The position numbers and the translations under genes were made by a program. A stretch of 64,000 nucleotides of DNA, from positions 186,001 to 250,000 of the forward strand of contig JACCET010000004.1 in assembly GCA_013416405.1 (NCBI GenBank). The letters run 5' to 3'. The notes beneath the pieces were generated by a model that was not told where the DNA came from, searched no databases, and saw only the letters and a program-made list of their open reading frames with translations. Position 1 is the stretch's first letter; each line of letters begins with the position of its first letter. Of the stretch, positions 9,512 to 19,530 are shown piece after piece. This stretch comes from Alcaligenaceae bacterium. GTDB taxonomy: Bacteria > Pseudomonadota > Gammaproteobacteria > Burkholderiales > Burkholderiaceae_B.

Positions 9512-10393
9512 CTATGCCATCAGGCGGGTAGCCGCTTCGCGATATTTGGCGGCGGTTTTTTCTAGAACCTCGGCGGGCAGACGTGGCGCCGGCGGTGTCT
9601 TGTCCCATGTTTGGGTTTCGAGCCAGTCGCGCACGAACTGCTTGTCAAACGAGGGCGGGCTGATGCCGACGGCATAACCGGACGCCGGCCAGAAACGCGA
9701 TGAATCAGGCGTCAGGACCTCGTCCATCAAATGTAATTGACCTTGAGCATCCAGCCCGAACTCGAACTTGGTATCGGCAATGATAATGCCCTTGTCGGCA
9801 GCAAACTGCGCAGCCTCGGAGTACAGACGCAAGGTGACCGAGCGTATGGCCTGGGCCAGCTCGCTGCCGACCTGATTCACCACATAATCAAAATCGACGT
9901 TTTCATCGTGCTCGCCGAACTCGGCCTTGGCGGCCGGCGTAAAAATGGGCTCGGGCAGGCGGCTGGCCTGCTGCAAGCCTTGCGGCAAGGCAATTCCGCA
10001 AACGCTGCCGGTATTTTGGTAGTCTTTCCAACCCGAGCCTATCAGGTAGCCACGCGCCACGGCTTCAACCAATATGGGTTTGAGCCGCTTGACCACGACC
10101 GCCCTGCCCTGAACCTGATCGCGTTCTTGCGGGGCAACGACATCGGCAGGGTCGATACCGGTGGAATGATTGGGCAGAATGTGGGCCAGTTTCTTGAGCC
10201 AGAACTCGGTGAGTTCGGTCAGCACCTGGCCTTTGCCCGGAATAGGGTCATCAAGAATGACATCGAAGGCCGAGATGCGGTCTGACGCCACAATCAGCAA
10301 CTTGTCATCGCCCACCGCATACATGTCGCGTACCTTGCCTCGGGCAAGCAGCGGCAATGAGGTGATGCTGGATTGATGTAGAGCCTTAAGCAC
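9512..10393 (-). CDS. purC: Phosphoribosylaminoimidazole-succinocarboxamide synthase
   Basis: 293 residues. It ligates aspartate to CAIR using ATP to form SAICAR. Signatures: [32 protein letters not shown] and DTKFEFGLD. The start is a GTG at 10393 with AAGGA 6 bases upstream; the longer open frame beyond it would run back through the terminator and into fba. The intrinsic terminator immediately upstream suggests that purC expression depends on read-through or on a separate promoter. Confidence 0.95.
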   Translation of the reverse strand: MLKALHQSSITSLPLLARGKVRDMYAVGDDKLLIVASDRISAFDVILDDPIPGKGQVLTELTEFWLKKLAHILPNHSTGIDPADVVAPQERDQVQGRAVVVKRLKPILVEAVARGYLIGSGWKDYQNTGSVCGIALPQGLQQASRLPEPIFTPAAKAEFGEHDENVDFDYVVNQVGSELAQAIRSVTLRLYSEAAQFAADKGIIIADTKFEFGLDAQGQLHLMDEVLTPDSSRFWPASGYAVGISPPSFDKQFVRDWLETQTWDKTPPAPRLPAEVLEKTAAKYREAATRLMA

Positions 10394-10404
10394 GATGTAT
10401 CCTT

Positions 10405-10432
10405 GAAAAGAAAGGGCCTGCTGACAGGCCCT
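10405..10432 (-). terminator. Intrinsic terminator between fba and purC
   Basis: On the minus strand AGGGCCTG, loop TCAG, and CAGGCCCT form a perfect 8-bp stem followed by TTCTTTTC. It begins 20 bases after the fba stop and its T-run ends 11 bases before the purC GTG, just ahead of the purC ribosome site. Confidence 0.8.
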
Positions 10433-10452
10433 GGCAAAACTGGCGGCGAAAT

Positions 10453-11517
10453 TTATTGAACGACCTGGGCCAACTCGCCCGCAGCGTAGCGCTTTGCCAT
10501 GTCGGTCAAGGGAATGGCCTTGATCTTGCTGGCGTTGCCGGCCGTGCCGAACTGTTCGTAGCGCTGCTTGCAAATCAGCTTGGCGGCTTCGCGGGCGGGC
10601 TTCAAGTATTCGCGCGGATCGAACTTGGATGGGTTCTCGCCCATGAACCGGCGAATCGCACCCGTCATGGCCAGGCGGATATCGGTATCGATATTCACCT
10701 TGCGCACGCCAAACTTGATGGCTTCCTGAATCTCTTCCACAGGCACGCCGTAAGTTTCTTTCATGTCGCCGCCGAACTCGCGGATTTCAGCCAGCAGGTC
10801 TTGAGGCACGCTGGAGCTGCCATGCATGACCAAATGGGTGTTGGGCAAGCGCTTGTGTATTTCTTTGATGCGTGAAATGGACAGAATGTCGCCCGTGGGC
10901 TTGCGCGTGAACTTGTATGCGCCATGGCTGGTGCCGATGGCGATAGCGAGCGCGTCGAGCTGGGTGCGGCGAACGAAATCAGCGGCCTGCTCGGGGTCGG
11001 TCAGCAATTGATCCATGGTCAGGGTGCCGTCCGCGCCGTGGCCATCTTCCTTGTCGCCCATCATGGTTTCCAGCGAACCCAGGCAGCCTAGCTCGCCCTC
11101 GACGGTGACACCCAGCTTGTGGGCCATTTCGACCACACGGCGGGTGACATCAAGATTGTATTCGTAGTCGGCAATGGACTTGCCGTCTTCCTCAAGCGAG
11201 CCGTCCATCATGACGCTGGAAAAACCCAGGTCGATGGCGCCCTTGCAGATCGCGGGCGACTGCCCGTGGTCCTGGTGCATGACCACGGGAATGTTCGGGT
11301 AAGTTTCAACGGCTGCCTGAATCAGATACTTCAGAAAGCCCTCGCCCGCGTACTTGCGAGCGCCGGCTGAAGCCTGCATGATGACCGGACTGTCGGTTTC
11401 GGCAGCGGCTTCCATGATGGCCTGAACCTGTTCAAGGTTGTTAACGTTAAACGCGGGGATGCCATAGCCGTTTTCTGCTGCGTGGTCGAGCAGCTGGCGC
11501 ATGGAAACAAGGGCCAT
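10453..11517 (-). CDS. fba: Class II fructose-bisphosphate aldolase
   Basis: 354 residues, the length of the Calvin-cycle (CbbA-like) subtype of class II enzymes. Zn ligands sit in [10 protein letters not shown] and [20 protein letters not shown] opens the barrel and VEGELGCLG is the second signature. It interconverts fructose 1,6-bisphosphate with dihydroxyacetone phosphate and glyceraldehyde 3-phosphate. A CAGGAG site precedes the ATG. In related betaproteobacteria fba usually lies beside pgk and pyk; here mogA lies directly upstream. Confidence 0.96.
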   Translation of the reverse strand: MALVSMRQLLDHAAENGYGIPAFNVNNLEQVQAIMEAAAETDSPVIMQASAGARKYAGEGFLKYLIQAAVETYPNIPVVMHQDHGQSPAICKGAIDLGFSSVMMDGSLEEDGKSIADYEYNLDVTRRVVEMAHKLGVTVEGELGCLGSLETMMGDKEDGHGADGTLTMDQLLTDPEQAADFVRRTQLDALAIAIGTSHGAYKFTRKPTGDILSISRIKEIHKRLPNTHLVMHGSSSVPQDLLAEIREFGGDMKETYGVPVEEIQEAIKFGVRKVNIDTDIRLAMTGAIRRFMGENPSKFDPREYLKPAREAAKLICKQRYEQFGTAGNASKIKAIPLTDMAKRYAAGELAQVVQ

Positions 11518-11615
11518 GAAGAGACTCCTGAAATCAGTTGATAGGGATGGTCGTCATTTTACCCGAATGTGGCGAAGGCTATGCTTGGTCACGTATCCAT
11601 GAGATACAAGGTAAT

Positions 11616-12269
11616 TCAAAGCCCTGATTCCCCCGCCGCACCCGGCACGGCCCGAATTGCCGACTTGGGTCGAAAAGCTTTAATGACGTCGGCGTGTGTT
11701 TCGGCGTAAGGCCCGCCAATCAAGTCTATGCAATAAGGAACAGCGGCAAAAATTCCGGGCACCCGGATCTTGCCATCGGCATCTTTCAGGCCTTCCAGGG
11801 TTTCCTTGATCGCCTTGGGCTGGCCCGGCAAATTGATGATGAGCGCCGCATGACCTGCGGTTTCGCGTATCACGGCGACCTGTCGTGACAATATCGCGGT
11901 AGGCACGAACGCAAGGCTAATCTGGCGCATCTGCTCGCCAAATCCCGGCATTTCCTTGCTGGCGACCGCGCGCGTGGCGTCGGGGGTGACGTCACGCGCG
12001 GCAGGCCCCGTACCGCCTGTGGTCAGCACCAGATCACAGCCTAGTTCATCAACCAGTTCGGTCAGGGCCGCCGAAATCTGCTCGGCCTCGTCGGGAATCA
12101 GGCGCGTCGCAAACTGAGGGCTTCGTGTCAGGGCCGTGCCTAGCCAGTTCTGCAGGGCGGGTATGCCTTCATCTTGGTAAGTGCCGCTAGAGGCCCGATC
12201 TGAAACAGACACCAGGCCCACGAGCAACTCATCGGGATGACGACGGACTAGACGGACTGGACTGGACAT
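11616..12269 (-). CDS. mogA: Molybdopterin adenylyltransferase
   Basis: 217 residues. The MogA fold is marked by VGLVSVSDRASSGTY, the nucleotide-binding TTGGTGPAARDVTP, and LPGQPKAIKETL. The FAAVPYCIDLIGGPY segment is typical of MogA proper and not of MoaB. It adenylylates molybdopterin before MoeA inserts molybdate. It is separated by about 50 kb from the main cofactor genes at the right end of the window and is embedded among sugar-metabolism genes. A GGGGAAAG site precedes the ATG. The 46-base gap to the aldehyde dehydrogenase allows co-transcription. Confidence 0.92.
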   Translation of the reverse strand: MSSPVRLVRRHPDELLVGLVSVSDRASSGTYQDEGIPALQNWLGTALTRSPQFATRLIPDEAEQISAALTELVDELGCDLVLTTGGTGPAARDVTPDATRAVASKEMPGFGEQMRQISLAFVPTAILSRQVAVIRETAGHAALIINLPGQPKAIKETLEGLKDADGKIRVPGIFAAVPYCIDLIGGPYAETHADVIKAFRPKSAIRAVPGAAGESGL

Positions 12270-12314
12270 GCTTTCCCCTGCTGATCACCCGCAGGCGACC
12301 CTGGTATCGAAATT

Positions 12315-13748
12315 TCAATGTTTAATGGCAATGGTCTTGAGCACGGTAAAGCCGTACAGGGCCTCGAAGCCCTTCTCGCGCCCGTAACCCGATTGGCCCG
12401 CACCGCCGAAAGGCAGTTCCACCCCGCCACCCGCACCGTAGTTATTGATGAACACCTGTCCGGACCGGATCTTGCGGGCAAACCGCAGTTGCCGGCCTCC
12501 ATCCTGCGTCCAGATACCCGCCACCAAACCAAAAGGCGTGCCATTGGCTATGCTTAGGGCTTCTTCCTCGGTGTCGAAAGGGATGGCAGCCAGCACAGGC
12601 CCAAAGATTTCTTCCTGAGCCAGGCGATGGGTAGGCGGCACATCGCCCAACAGAACAGGCGGCTGGTAGTACCCGCCCTTGGGGGCATTGATATCCAACT
12701 GACCTTGCGCAACCACGCTGATGCCCGCCTCGTCGGCCTCTTTTAGAAACATCTTGACGCGATCCAACTGCTTGGCATTGATCAAGGGGCCGCAATCGGG
12801 ATCGTCTGCCGCCGCACCTGTGCGGGTAGCCTTGAACTGTTCCGCAAGACGCCCCATCAGATCGGCATAAATGGCACGCTGCACCAGCAGACGACTGCCG
12901 GCCGAGCAGGTTTGCCCTGCATTCTGAATGATGGCGTTGAGCAGTACCGGTACGGCCGCATCAATATCGGCATCTGAAAACACGATCTGGGGCGATTTTC
13001 CGCCTAGCTCTAGTGTGACCGGCGCGAAATGGTCGGCGGCCGACAATGCCACCTGCTTGCCCGTCTGGGGCGAACCCGTGAATGAAATATGGGCAATGCC
13101 CGGGTGAGCCGAGAGCGCTGCACCGGCTTGCGCACCCAGGCCGGTGCAGATGTTCAGCGCACCCGCCGGCAACCCGACTTCGGCTGCAATTTCAGCCACT
13201 TTCAATATCGACAGACAGGCGTCTTCGGCAGGCTTAACCACGCAGGCATTGCCTGTTGCCAGAGCCGCCCCCACGCTGCGTCCGAAGATCTGCAGGGGGT
13301 AATTCCAGGGAATGATATGGCCGGTGACCCCATGCGGTTCACGCACAGTCAGCACGGTGTAGTCGCTGGGATACGGGATGGTCGTTCCATGCAGCTTATC
13401 GACTGCGCCGGCGTAGAATTCAAAGTAGCGGGCCACAGCGGCCGCATCAGAGCGGGCCTGCTTCAGTGGCTTGCCCGTATCGCGGGATTCAATCTGGGCC
13501 AGCGTCTCCTGCTGATCCAACAAAGCCTGGCTTAAACGCAGGAGCAAACGGCTGCGCGCTGCCGGCGCCATCTTGCCCCAGGCTCCTGTGCTGGCGGCAT
13601 GCGCGGCCTGCACGGCTGCGTCAATGTCGGCGGCATCGGAACGGGCAATTTCGGCATAAGCCTGGCCCGTAGACGGATCAACCACTTCCACATGCTGCCC
13701 AGATAAAGCGTCAACCCATTGATTTGCGATGAAATTCTTGTATTTCAT
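12315..13748 (-). CDS. NAD(P)-dependent aldehyde dehydrogenase
   Basis: 477 residues of the ALDH superfamily. The catalytic cysteine is in NAGQTCSAGSRLL, the general-base glutamate in LELGGKSPQIV, and the cofactor loop in FTGSPQTGK; IIPWNYPLQ and EIFGPVL complete the set. The sequence resembles the betaine-aldehyde and related semialdehyde group, but the substrate is not determinable. The ATG at 13748 gives the normal family N-terminus (FIANQWVDA) and was preferred over a start 36 bases upstream. It sits between pgk and mogA, where related genomes often carry pyk. Confidence 0.88.
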   Translation of the reverse strand: MKYKNFIANQWVDALSGQHVEVVDPSTGQAYAEIARSDAADIDAAVQAAHAASTGAWGKMAPAARSRLLLRLSQALLDQQETLAQIESRDTGKPLKQARSDAAAVARYFEFYAGAVDKLHGTTIPYPSDYTVLTVREPHGVTGHIIPWNYPLQIFGRSVGAALATGNACVVKPAEDACLSILKVAEIAAEVGLPAGALNICTGLGAQAGAALSAHPGIAHISFTGSPQTGKQVALSAADHFAPVTLELGGKSPQIVFSDADIDAAVPVLLNAIIQNAGQTCSAGSRLLVQRAIYADLMGRLAEQFKATRTGAAADDPDCGPLINAKQLDRVKMFLKEADEAGISVVAQGQLDINAPKGGYYQPPVLLGDVPPTHRLAQEEIFGPVLAAIPFDTEEEALSIANGTPFGLVAGIWTQDGGRQLRFARKIRSGQVFINNYGAGGGVELPFGGAGQSGYGREKGFEALYGFTVLKTIAIKH

Positions 13749-13811
13749 GGTGTTTAATTCCGTAATGACAGGCCAGATATGCAAGAAGACCTGATGCAGG
13801 TCTCCGGATAT

Positions 13812-15005
13812 TCAGTCTTGCGATCGTTGCTGCAATATATCGACGGCCGGCAAGGTCTTGCCTTCAAGAAACTCAAGAAAAGCGCCGCCCCCTGTGGAAA
13901 TATACCCTACCTTGTCGGCAATGCCATACTTGGCAATCGCGGCCAAGGTATCGCCGCCACCCGCAATCGAAAAGCCTTCTGATTCGGCCACCGCCTGCGA
14001 CACAACCTGAGTGCCATGGGCAAATGCATCGAACTCGAACACACCGACCGGGCCATTCCAGACTATTGTGCCTGCCTGCGCCAGGATTTCGGCCAACTGC
14101 TTTGCGGTGTCGGGGCCGATATCAAGTACCTGGTCATCATCGGCCACCTGATCGGCGGGCTTGACCGTGGCCACTGCCGTGGGACTAAACTCTTTGGCAC
14201 AAACCACATCCGTTGGAATCGGCACCGCGGCACCACGCTCCTTCATCAGGTCGATAACGGCTTTGGCCTGATCCAGCTGATCGGGTTCAGCCAGCGATTT
14301 TCCTATGGGCAGGCCGGCAGCCAGCATGAAGGTATTGGCAATACCGCCACCTACGACCAGTTGATCTACCTTGCCCGCCAGCGCCTGCAAAATCGACAGC
14401 TTGGTTGACACCTTGGAACCACCCACGATCGCCACCAGCGGGCGCTTGGGTTCCTGAAGCGCACGACCCAGAGCAATCAGTTCGGCTGCCAGCAAAGGGC
14501 CGGCGCAGGCTACCGGCGCAAATTGGGCAATGCCATGCGTGGTGGCTTCAGCACGGTGCGCCGTGCCGAAAGCATCATTAACATAAACATCGCACAGGGC
14601 CGCCATCTTGCGCGAGAGTTCCGGATCGTTTTTCTTTTCACCGACATTGCAGCGGCAATTTTCCAGCAGCAGCACCTGCCCGGCTTCAGCCTTCACGCCG
14701 TCGACCCAGTCTGTCACCAGGGTGACGGGTTGGCCCAGCAATTCGGACAGACGACGGGCAACAGGCGCCAAAGTATCGTCAGGCCCCACCGTGCCTTCAG
14801 TGGGACGACCCAGATGCGAGGTCACCATGACAGCCGCAGCACCGTCCAGCGCCATACGTATAGCCGGGACCGATGCGCGTATGCGCGTGTCTTCGGTAAT
14901 TTGGCCATCTTTCAAGGGCACATTCAAATCAGACCGGATAAAGACGCGCTTGCCGGCCAGGGAATTGGACTTGACCAGCTCGGACAGTGTTTTGACAGTA
15001 GACAT
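13812..15005 (-). CDS. pgk: Phosphoglycerate kinase
   Basis: 397 residues in two Rossmann-like lobes. The N-lobe has [11 protein letters not shown] and SHLGRP for 3-phosphoglycerate. The C-lobe has [12 protein letters not shown] and the ATP-site GGGDTLAA near the end. It transfers phosphate from 1,3-bisphosphoglycerate to ADP in glycolysis, and the reverse in gluconeogenesis. It follows gapA, but a hairpin with two T-runs lies between them, so its transcript may be partly independent. No strong ribosome site is visible. Confidence 0.96.
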   Translation of the reverse strand: MSTVKTLSELVKSNSLAGKRVFIRSDLNVPLKDGQITEDTRIRASVPAIRMALDGAAAVMVTSHLGRPTEGTVGPDDTLAPVARRLSELLGQPVTLVTDWVDGVKAEAGQVLLLENCRCNVGEKKNDPELSRKMAALCDVYVNDAFGTAHRAEATTHGIAQFAPVACAGPLLAAELIALGRALQEPKRPLVAIVGGSKVSTKLSILQALAGKVDQLVVGGGIANTFMLAAGLPIGKSLAEPDQLDQAKAVIDLMKERGAAVPIPTDVVCAKEFSPTAVATVKPADQVADDDQVLDIGPDTAKQLAEILAQAGTIVWNGPVGVFEFDAFAHGTQVVSQAVAESEGFSIAGGGDTLAAIAKYGIADKVGYISTGGGAFLEFLEGKTLPAVDILQQRSQD

Positions 15006-15028
15006 GTTTCTTCAGGGGAAAAAAGAAT

Positions 15029-15050
15029 AAAAAAGGCGGGTCACCCCGCC
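15029..15050 (-). terminator. Intrinsic terminator between gapA and pgk
   Basis: On the minus strand GGCGGG, loop GTGA, and CCCGCC form a GC-rich 6-bp stem followed by TTTTTTATTCTTTTTT. It lies 69 bases after the gapA stop and 23 bases before the pgk ATG. The remaining sequence of this 114-base gap shows no other feature. Confidence 0.75.
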
Positions 15051-15119
15051 CACTTCATGCATGGCTTACGCCAGGGCCTGTGCCAGACCTTCAACTGCCG
15101 ACACAGGCTGACCCGGCAC

Positions 15120-16133
15120 TTACTTTGCCGACATCAGGGCCACGGTAGTATCGAGCATGCGGTTCGAGAAACCCCACTCGTTGTCATACCAGGATGCAAC
15201 CTTGACCAACGTGCCAGACACTTTGGTCAGGCCTGCATCGACGGTGCTGGAGGCCGCGTCGTGGTTGTAGTCGACCGACACCAGAGGTTCTTCGTTGAAC
15301 TGCAGTATGCCTTTCAGCGGACCCGATTCAGCGGCCGCCTTCAAAATGCCGTTGACTTCGTCTACCGTTGTTTCGCGCGAAGCGATGAAGGACAGATCGA
15401 CGATGGACACGTTGATGGTGGGAACGCGGATGGCGTAGCCATCGAGCTTGCCGTTCAATTCAGGCAATACCAGGCCAACTGCAGAGGCCGCACCGGTCTT
15501 GGTGGGGATCATGCTTTGCGTGGCCGAACGGGCGCGGCGCAAGTCTTCGTGATAAACGTCAGTTAGAACCTGATCGTTGGTGTAGGCGTGAACCGTGGTC
15601 ATCAAACCGCTGACCAGACCCAGTTTCTGGTGCAAGGGCTGAACCAGCGGTGCCAGGCAGTTGGTGGTGCACGAGGCGTTCGAGATAACGGTATCGCTGG
15701 CCTTGAGCACTTCGTGGTTGACGCCGTACACGATGGTGGCATCGACATCTTTACCGCCAGGGGCCGAGATAATGACTTTCTTGGCGCCGCCCTTGATATG
15801 GGCACTGGCTTTTTCCTTGCTGGTAAAGAAGCCCGTGCATTCCAGCACGACGTCTACACCCAGCTCGCCCCACGGCAGGGCTGCGGGATCACGATTGGCC
15901 AATACACGGATCTTGTCGCCGTTGACGACCATGTAATCACCATCGACAGTCACCGTGCCGGGGAACTTGCCGTGCGCCGTGTCAAAGCGGGTCAGGTGGG
16001 CATTGGTATTGGGATTGCCCAGATCGTTGATTGCCACGATTTGAATGTCGTGCTTCTTGCCGCTTTCGTAATGGGCACGCAAAATATTGCGGCCGATACG
16101 ACCATAACCGTTGATGGCAACGCGAATCGTCAT
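15120..16133 (-). CDS. gapA: Glyceraldehyde-3-phosphate dehydrogenase
   Basis: 337 residues. The catalytic cysteine lies in SNASCTTNC and its histidine partner in [11 protein letters not shown]; the N-terminal GYGRIGR is the dinucleotide fold, and AINDLG, with an acidic residue, points to NAD rather than NADP. It oxidises glyceraldehyde 3-phosphate to 1,3-bisphosphoglycerate. It follows tkt by only 14 bases, so the two are probably one transcript. Confidence 0.96.
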   Translation of the reverse strand: MTIRVAINGYGRIGRNILRAHYESGKKHDIQIVAINDLGNPNTNAHLTRFDTAHGKFPGTVTVDGDYMVVNGDKIRVLANRDPAALPWGELGVDVVLECTGFFTSKEKASAHIKGGAKKVIISAPGGKDVDATIVYGVNHEVLKASDTVISNASCTTNCLAPLVQPLHQKLGLVSGLMTTVHAYTNDQVLTDVYHEDLRRARSATQSMIPTKTGAASAVGLVLPELNGKLDGYAIRVPTINVSIVDLSFIASRETTVDEVNGILKAAAESGPLKGILQFNEEPLVSVDYNHDAASSTVDAGLTKVSGTLVKVASWYDNEWGFSNRMLDTTVALMSAK

Positions 16134-16147
16134 TGCTACTCTCCTGT

Positions 16148-18193
16148 TTATAAAACTTGTTCGACAGCCGCAGCAACATGCTCGGCAGTCAGGCCAAAAT
16201 GCTTGAACAATGCGCCGGCCGGGGCTGACTCGCCGTAGGTATCCAGACCCACAACAGCACCTTCCAGGCCAACATATTTATACCAGCCGCCGGTTGTGCC
16301 GGCTTCGACGGCAACACGCGGCAAGCCTTTGGGCAATACGGCATCACGCCATTGTTGGTCTTGAGCATCGAATACATTGGTGCAGGGCATGGAGACCACG
16401 CGCACCGCGATTCCCTTGGCCGCCAGTTGTTCTTGTGCGTTCAGCGCCAAGGCAACCTCGGAACCCGTAGCAATAATGATGGCCCTGGCACCAGATGCGT
16501 CGCGCAACACATAGCCGCCGCGCTGGATGGCGTTCAGGGTTTCGGCATCGCGGGCCACGAATGGCAGGTTCTGGCGCGACAACAGCAAGGCGCTGGGGCC
16601 GCCGTCGCGTACCGTCATGCCCGTACTGACCGGCCGCTGTATGGCATGGGCCCAGGCGGCGGCGGCTTCGGTGGTGTCGCAAGGACGCCAGACGTGCAGG
16701 TTGGGGATAAGCCGCAGGCTGGCCGCGTGCTCGACAGACTGGTGCGTGGGGCCGTCTTCGCCCAAACCGATGGAATCGTGGGTGAACACATGCACAACGC
16801 GCTGCTTCATGAGCGCAGCCATGCGCAAGGCATTGCGGGAATAGTCGGAGAAGGTCAGGAACGTGCCGCCAAAAGGCAGGTAGCCCCCATGCAGGGCCAC
16901 GCCGTTCATGATGGCTGCCATGCCAAATTCACGTACGCCATAGTTGATGTGGCGGCCGAACTGCAGGCCCGCCTGGCCCGCGCGCACGGGCTGCACACCT
17001 TTCCAGTCTGTCAAGTTGGAACCGGTCAGGTCGGCGGAGCCGCCCAGCATTTCCGGCAACAGCTCGACAAAGGCAGTGATGGCCAACTGCGACGCTTTGC
17101 GCGTGGCCACGGTTTCGGCTTTCTGATTGGTGGCTTCGATGAACTGGCGCGCCTGCCCCGAAAAATCGGCAGGCAGATCGCCCTTCAGGCGGCGCAACAA
17201 TTCGGCGGCTTGCGCTGGGTAAGCCTGTGCATAGGCATCGAAGCGAGTCTGCCATTCGGCTTGCTGTTGCTGGCCTTTTTCCTTGCAATCGCAGCGGGCA
17301 TAGACATCGGCGGGCACAGAAAATGGTTCGTGCGGCCAGTTCAGGGCAGCGCGGGTGGCTGTAATTTCATCTGCCCCCAGCGGGGCGCCATGCACTTTTT
17401 CACTGCCGGCGGCATTGGGCGCACCCTTGCCGATGACTGTGCGACAGCAGATAAGCGTGGGGCCATTGCCCTGCTGAGCCAGCGCCTTGGCTTTGACCAC
17501 CGCCGCATCAAGCGCAGCAATATCGTGACCATCGACATCAGTCAGTACATTCCAGCCATAGCTTTCAAAACGCTGCGGCGTGTTGTCGCCAAACCAGTTT
17601 TCAACCCGGCCGTCTATGGAAATGCCGTTGTCATCGTAAAAAACGATGAGCTTGGAAAGTTTGAGCGTACCGGCCAGCGAGCAGGCCTCATGCGAGATCC
17701 CTTCCATCAGGCAGCCGTCGCCCACGAAAGCATAGGTGTAATGATCGACGACCGCATGCCCTTCGCGGTTGAATTCCTGAGCCAGCAATGCTTCGGACAG
17801 CGCCATGCCGACCGCATTGGCCAGGCCTTGGCCCAATGGACCCGTAGTGGTTTCAACCCCGGCGGTAATGCCGACTTCGGGGTGGCCAGGCGTGCGCGAA
17901 TGCAGCTGACGGAAATTTTTGAGCTCGTCTATGGGAAGATCGTAGCCGGTCAGGTGCAATAATGCATAGATCAGCATGGAACCATGGCCGTTGGACAGCA
18001 CAAAGCGGTCACGGTCAGCCCACGACGGGTCAGCAGGGTTATGGCGCAAATGCTGCGTCCAGAGAACCTGAGCAATGTCTGCCATGCCCATAGGGGCACC
18101 GGGATGGCCCGAATTGGCTTGTTGAACCGCGTCCATGGACAGCGCGCGGATGGCGCTGGCCATGGAAGTATCTGGGGCAGGCGTAAGGCTCAT
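16148..18193 (-). CDS. tkt: Transketolase
   Basis: 681 residues, standard for bacterial transketolase. The N-terminal ThDP domain has [21 protein letters not shown] and GDGCLMEGI with the following DDN of the Mg site. The middle domain carries [17 protein letters not shown], including the proton-relay and substrate histidines. It moves two-carbon units between sugar phosphates in the pentose phosphate (or Calvin) pathway. It is first in the long minus-strand run and divergent from rsmE across 120 bases. Confidence 0.97.
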   Translation of the reverse strand: MSLTPAPDTSMASAIRALSMDAVQQANSGHPGAPMGMADIAQVLWTQHLRHNPADPSWADRDRFVLSNGHGSMLIYALLHLTGYDLPIDELKNFRQLHSRTPGHPEVGITAGVETTTGPLGQGLANAVGMALSEALLAQEFNREGHAVVDHYTYAFVGDGCLMEGISHEACSLAGTLKLSKLIVFYDDNGISIDGRVENWFGDNTPQRFESYGWNVLTDVDGHDIAALDAAVVKAKALAQQGNGPTLICCRTVIGKGAPNAAGSEKVHGAPLGADEITATRAALNWPHEPFSVPADVYARCDCKEKGQQQQAEWQTRFDAYAQAYPAQAAELLRRLKGDLPADFSGQARQFIEATNQKAETVATRKASQLAITAFVELLPEMLGGSADLTGSNLTDWKGVQPVRAGQAGLQFGRHINYGVREFGMAAIMNGVALHGGYLPFGGTFLTFSDYSRNALRMAALMKQRVVHVFTHDSIGLGEDGPTHQSVEHAASLRLIPNLHVWRPCDTTEAAAAWAHAIQRPVSTGMTVRDGGPSALLLSRQNLPFVARDAETLNAIQRGGYVLRDASGARAIIIATGSEVALALNAQEQLAAKGIAVRVVSMPCTNVFDAQDQQWRDAVLPKGLPRVAVEAGTTGGWYKYVGLEGAVVGLDTYGESAPAGALFKHFGLTAEHVAAAVEQVL

Positions 18194-18312
18194 TTAAAAC
18201 TCGCAGGAAGCGTCAGCCGAAAAAGGCTGCTTAAGTTTGCAAAGCTTCCGATTTTACCATCGTAGACGGAGTTATGATCTTAAGGTCATCACCTGTAACG
18301 CATCCGTCCACT

Positions 18313-19047
18313 ATGGCCATTTCTCGCTTTTACTGTGCTACACCGCTTACGCCCGATACCACCATCGAGCTGCCGGCCGCGCTTGCCCACCACGCGGTGC
18401 GTGTACTGCGTATTAAAACGGACACCGAAATTATTCTTTTCGACGGCCTCGGCGGCCAGTACACCGCAACCTTGCTCATAGACGGGAAAAAAGCCTGCGC
18501 CCGTCTGGGCCGACACGAGCCCATAGAAGCCGAGCTGGCGGGGCAAATCACGCTGGTGCAAGGCATGGCCTCGGGCGACAAAATGGACTGGGTGATTGAA
18601 AAGGCAGTCGAACTGGGGGCGACCCGCGTCGTGCCCCTGGCCGCCCAGCGCAGCGTGCTGCAGCTTTCAGGAGAACGGCTGAACAAGCGCCTGGATCATT
18701 GGCGTCGAATCTCGCAAGCAGCCAGCGAGCAATGCGGCCGCAACCGCATCATGGAAGTTGCCGTGCCACAAACCCTGCAACAATACCTTGCGACATTAAC
18801 CTTACCCCCCACGTCCATCTTTTTCTGCCATCCTGGCAGTACCCAGACGCTGGCACAGGCGGCGCAAGCCGCCGGCAACGCGCTGGCGCTGGTAGTTGGC
18901 CCGGAAGGCGGCTGGTCAGATGAAGAATTGGCGCTGGCAAAAAAACACAAGCTGACGACAGCAGGTTTTGGCACGCGGGTGCTGCGTACGGAAACGGCCG
19001 GCCTGGCCTTGATTGCCGCTGTCAGCGCCCTGCGCGGCTGGAACTGA
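18313..19047 (+). CDS. rsmE: 16S rRNA (uracil-1498-N3)-methyltransferase
   Basis: 244 residues. The N-terminal PUA-like part (FYCATPL ... HHAVRVLRI) is followed by a SPOUT methyltransferase domain with VEKAVELGATR-like helix residues, VVGPEGGWSDEE and RVLRTETAGLALIAA, which form the knotted AdoMet site. It methylates U1498 of 16S rRNA in the 30S subunit. The ATG at 18313 starts directly before the family N-terminus AISRFYC; a start 39 bases upstream adds unrelated residues. It converges on the barstar gene with a 12-base gap. Confidence 0.93.
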   Translation: MAISRFYCATPLTPDTTIELPAALAHHAVRVLRIKTDTEIILFDGLGGQYTATLLIDGKKACARLGRHEPIEAELAGQITLVQGMASGDKMDWVIEKAVELGATRVVPLAAQRSVLQLSGERLNKRLDHWRRISQAASEQCGRNRIMEVAVPQTLQQYLATLTLPPTSIFFCHPGSTQTLAQAAQAAGNALALVVGPEGGWSDEELALAKKHKLTTAGFGTRVLRTETAGLALIAAVSALRGWN

Positions 19048-19059
19048 CCTTACGGTATG

Positions 19060-19530
19060 TCATTCGGTTTCGGCGGCGCCTGAATAAGGCGTGGGCTCTA
19101 CGCCGGGCTCGGGATCGGGATGCTTGCCGGCATGCACAACAAAGTACGCAAAGCAACGCTCGTTGTTGATGGCGAACTCTGTCGCATCGTCGCACACCTG
19201 AAGTATGGCCCCGGCATCTTCGGTCAGGGCTGGATCGCCCGAATGCAAGTTATGGAACCACAAGAATAGCCCTTGCTTGTGATCCAGAATGGTGTCGCAC
19301 AGGCAATCGTACAAGGCGTCAAGATTTCCGCCAAAATACTCGGGGAAATCGACCGCCTTGACCACTGCGCGCAAAACGGCCGAGCGGCTTCTGGCGCGAT
19401 CGCAATCAACCACATAAGCAGCCATGCCAGCCTCGCGAGCCGCATTGACCGCCTCGTCTTTGGAAATATCAGGCAACTTGATCAAACCGCCTTTACGCAA
19501 TTTTTTTTGCAATGACTGCACCTGGCTCAT
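19060..19530 (-). CDS. Barstar-family protein
   Basis: 156 residues. The centre (about 70-95) has FPEYFGGNLDALYDCL, the recognition segment of barstar-type ribonuclease inhibitors, with a 60-residue N-terminal extension and a proline-rich acidic tail. Barstar inhibits barnase-type ribonucleases by direct binding. No ribonuclease gene is adjacent. The ATG overlaps the stop of the upstream patatin gene as ATGA, so the pair is translationally coupled. Whether it is an immunity protein or a housekeeping relative is unresolved. Confidence 0.85.
   Translation of the reverse strand: MSQVQSLQKKLRKGGLIKLPDISKDEAVNAAREAGMAAYVVDCDRARSRSAVLRAVVKAVDFPEYFGGNLDALYDCLCDTILDHKQGLFLWFHNLHSGDPALTEDAGAILQVCDDATEFAINNERCFAYFVVHAGKHPDPEPGVEPTPYSGAAETE

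Noticed and set aside
14523-15566. Plus-strand open frame of about 347 codons spanning pgk and gapA
   Set aside because: It crosses two well-supported genes and the terminator between them on the other strand and resembles nothing.
16352-17962. Plus-strand open frame of about 536 codons opposite tkt
   Set aside because: Complete transketolase motifs are on the minus strand; the antisense frame is a composition artefact.
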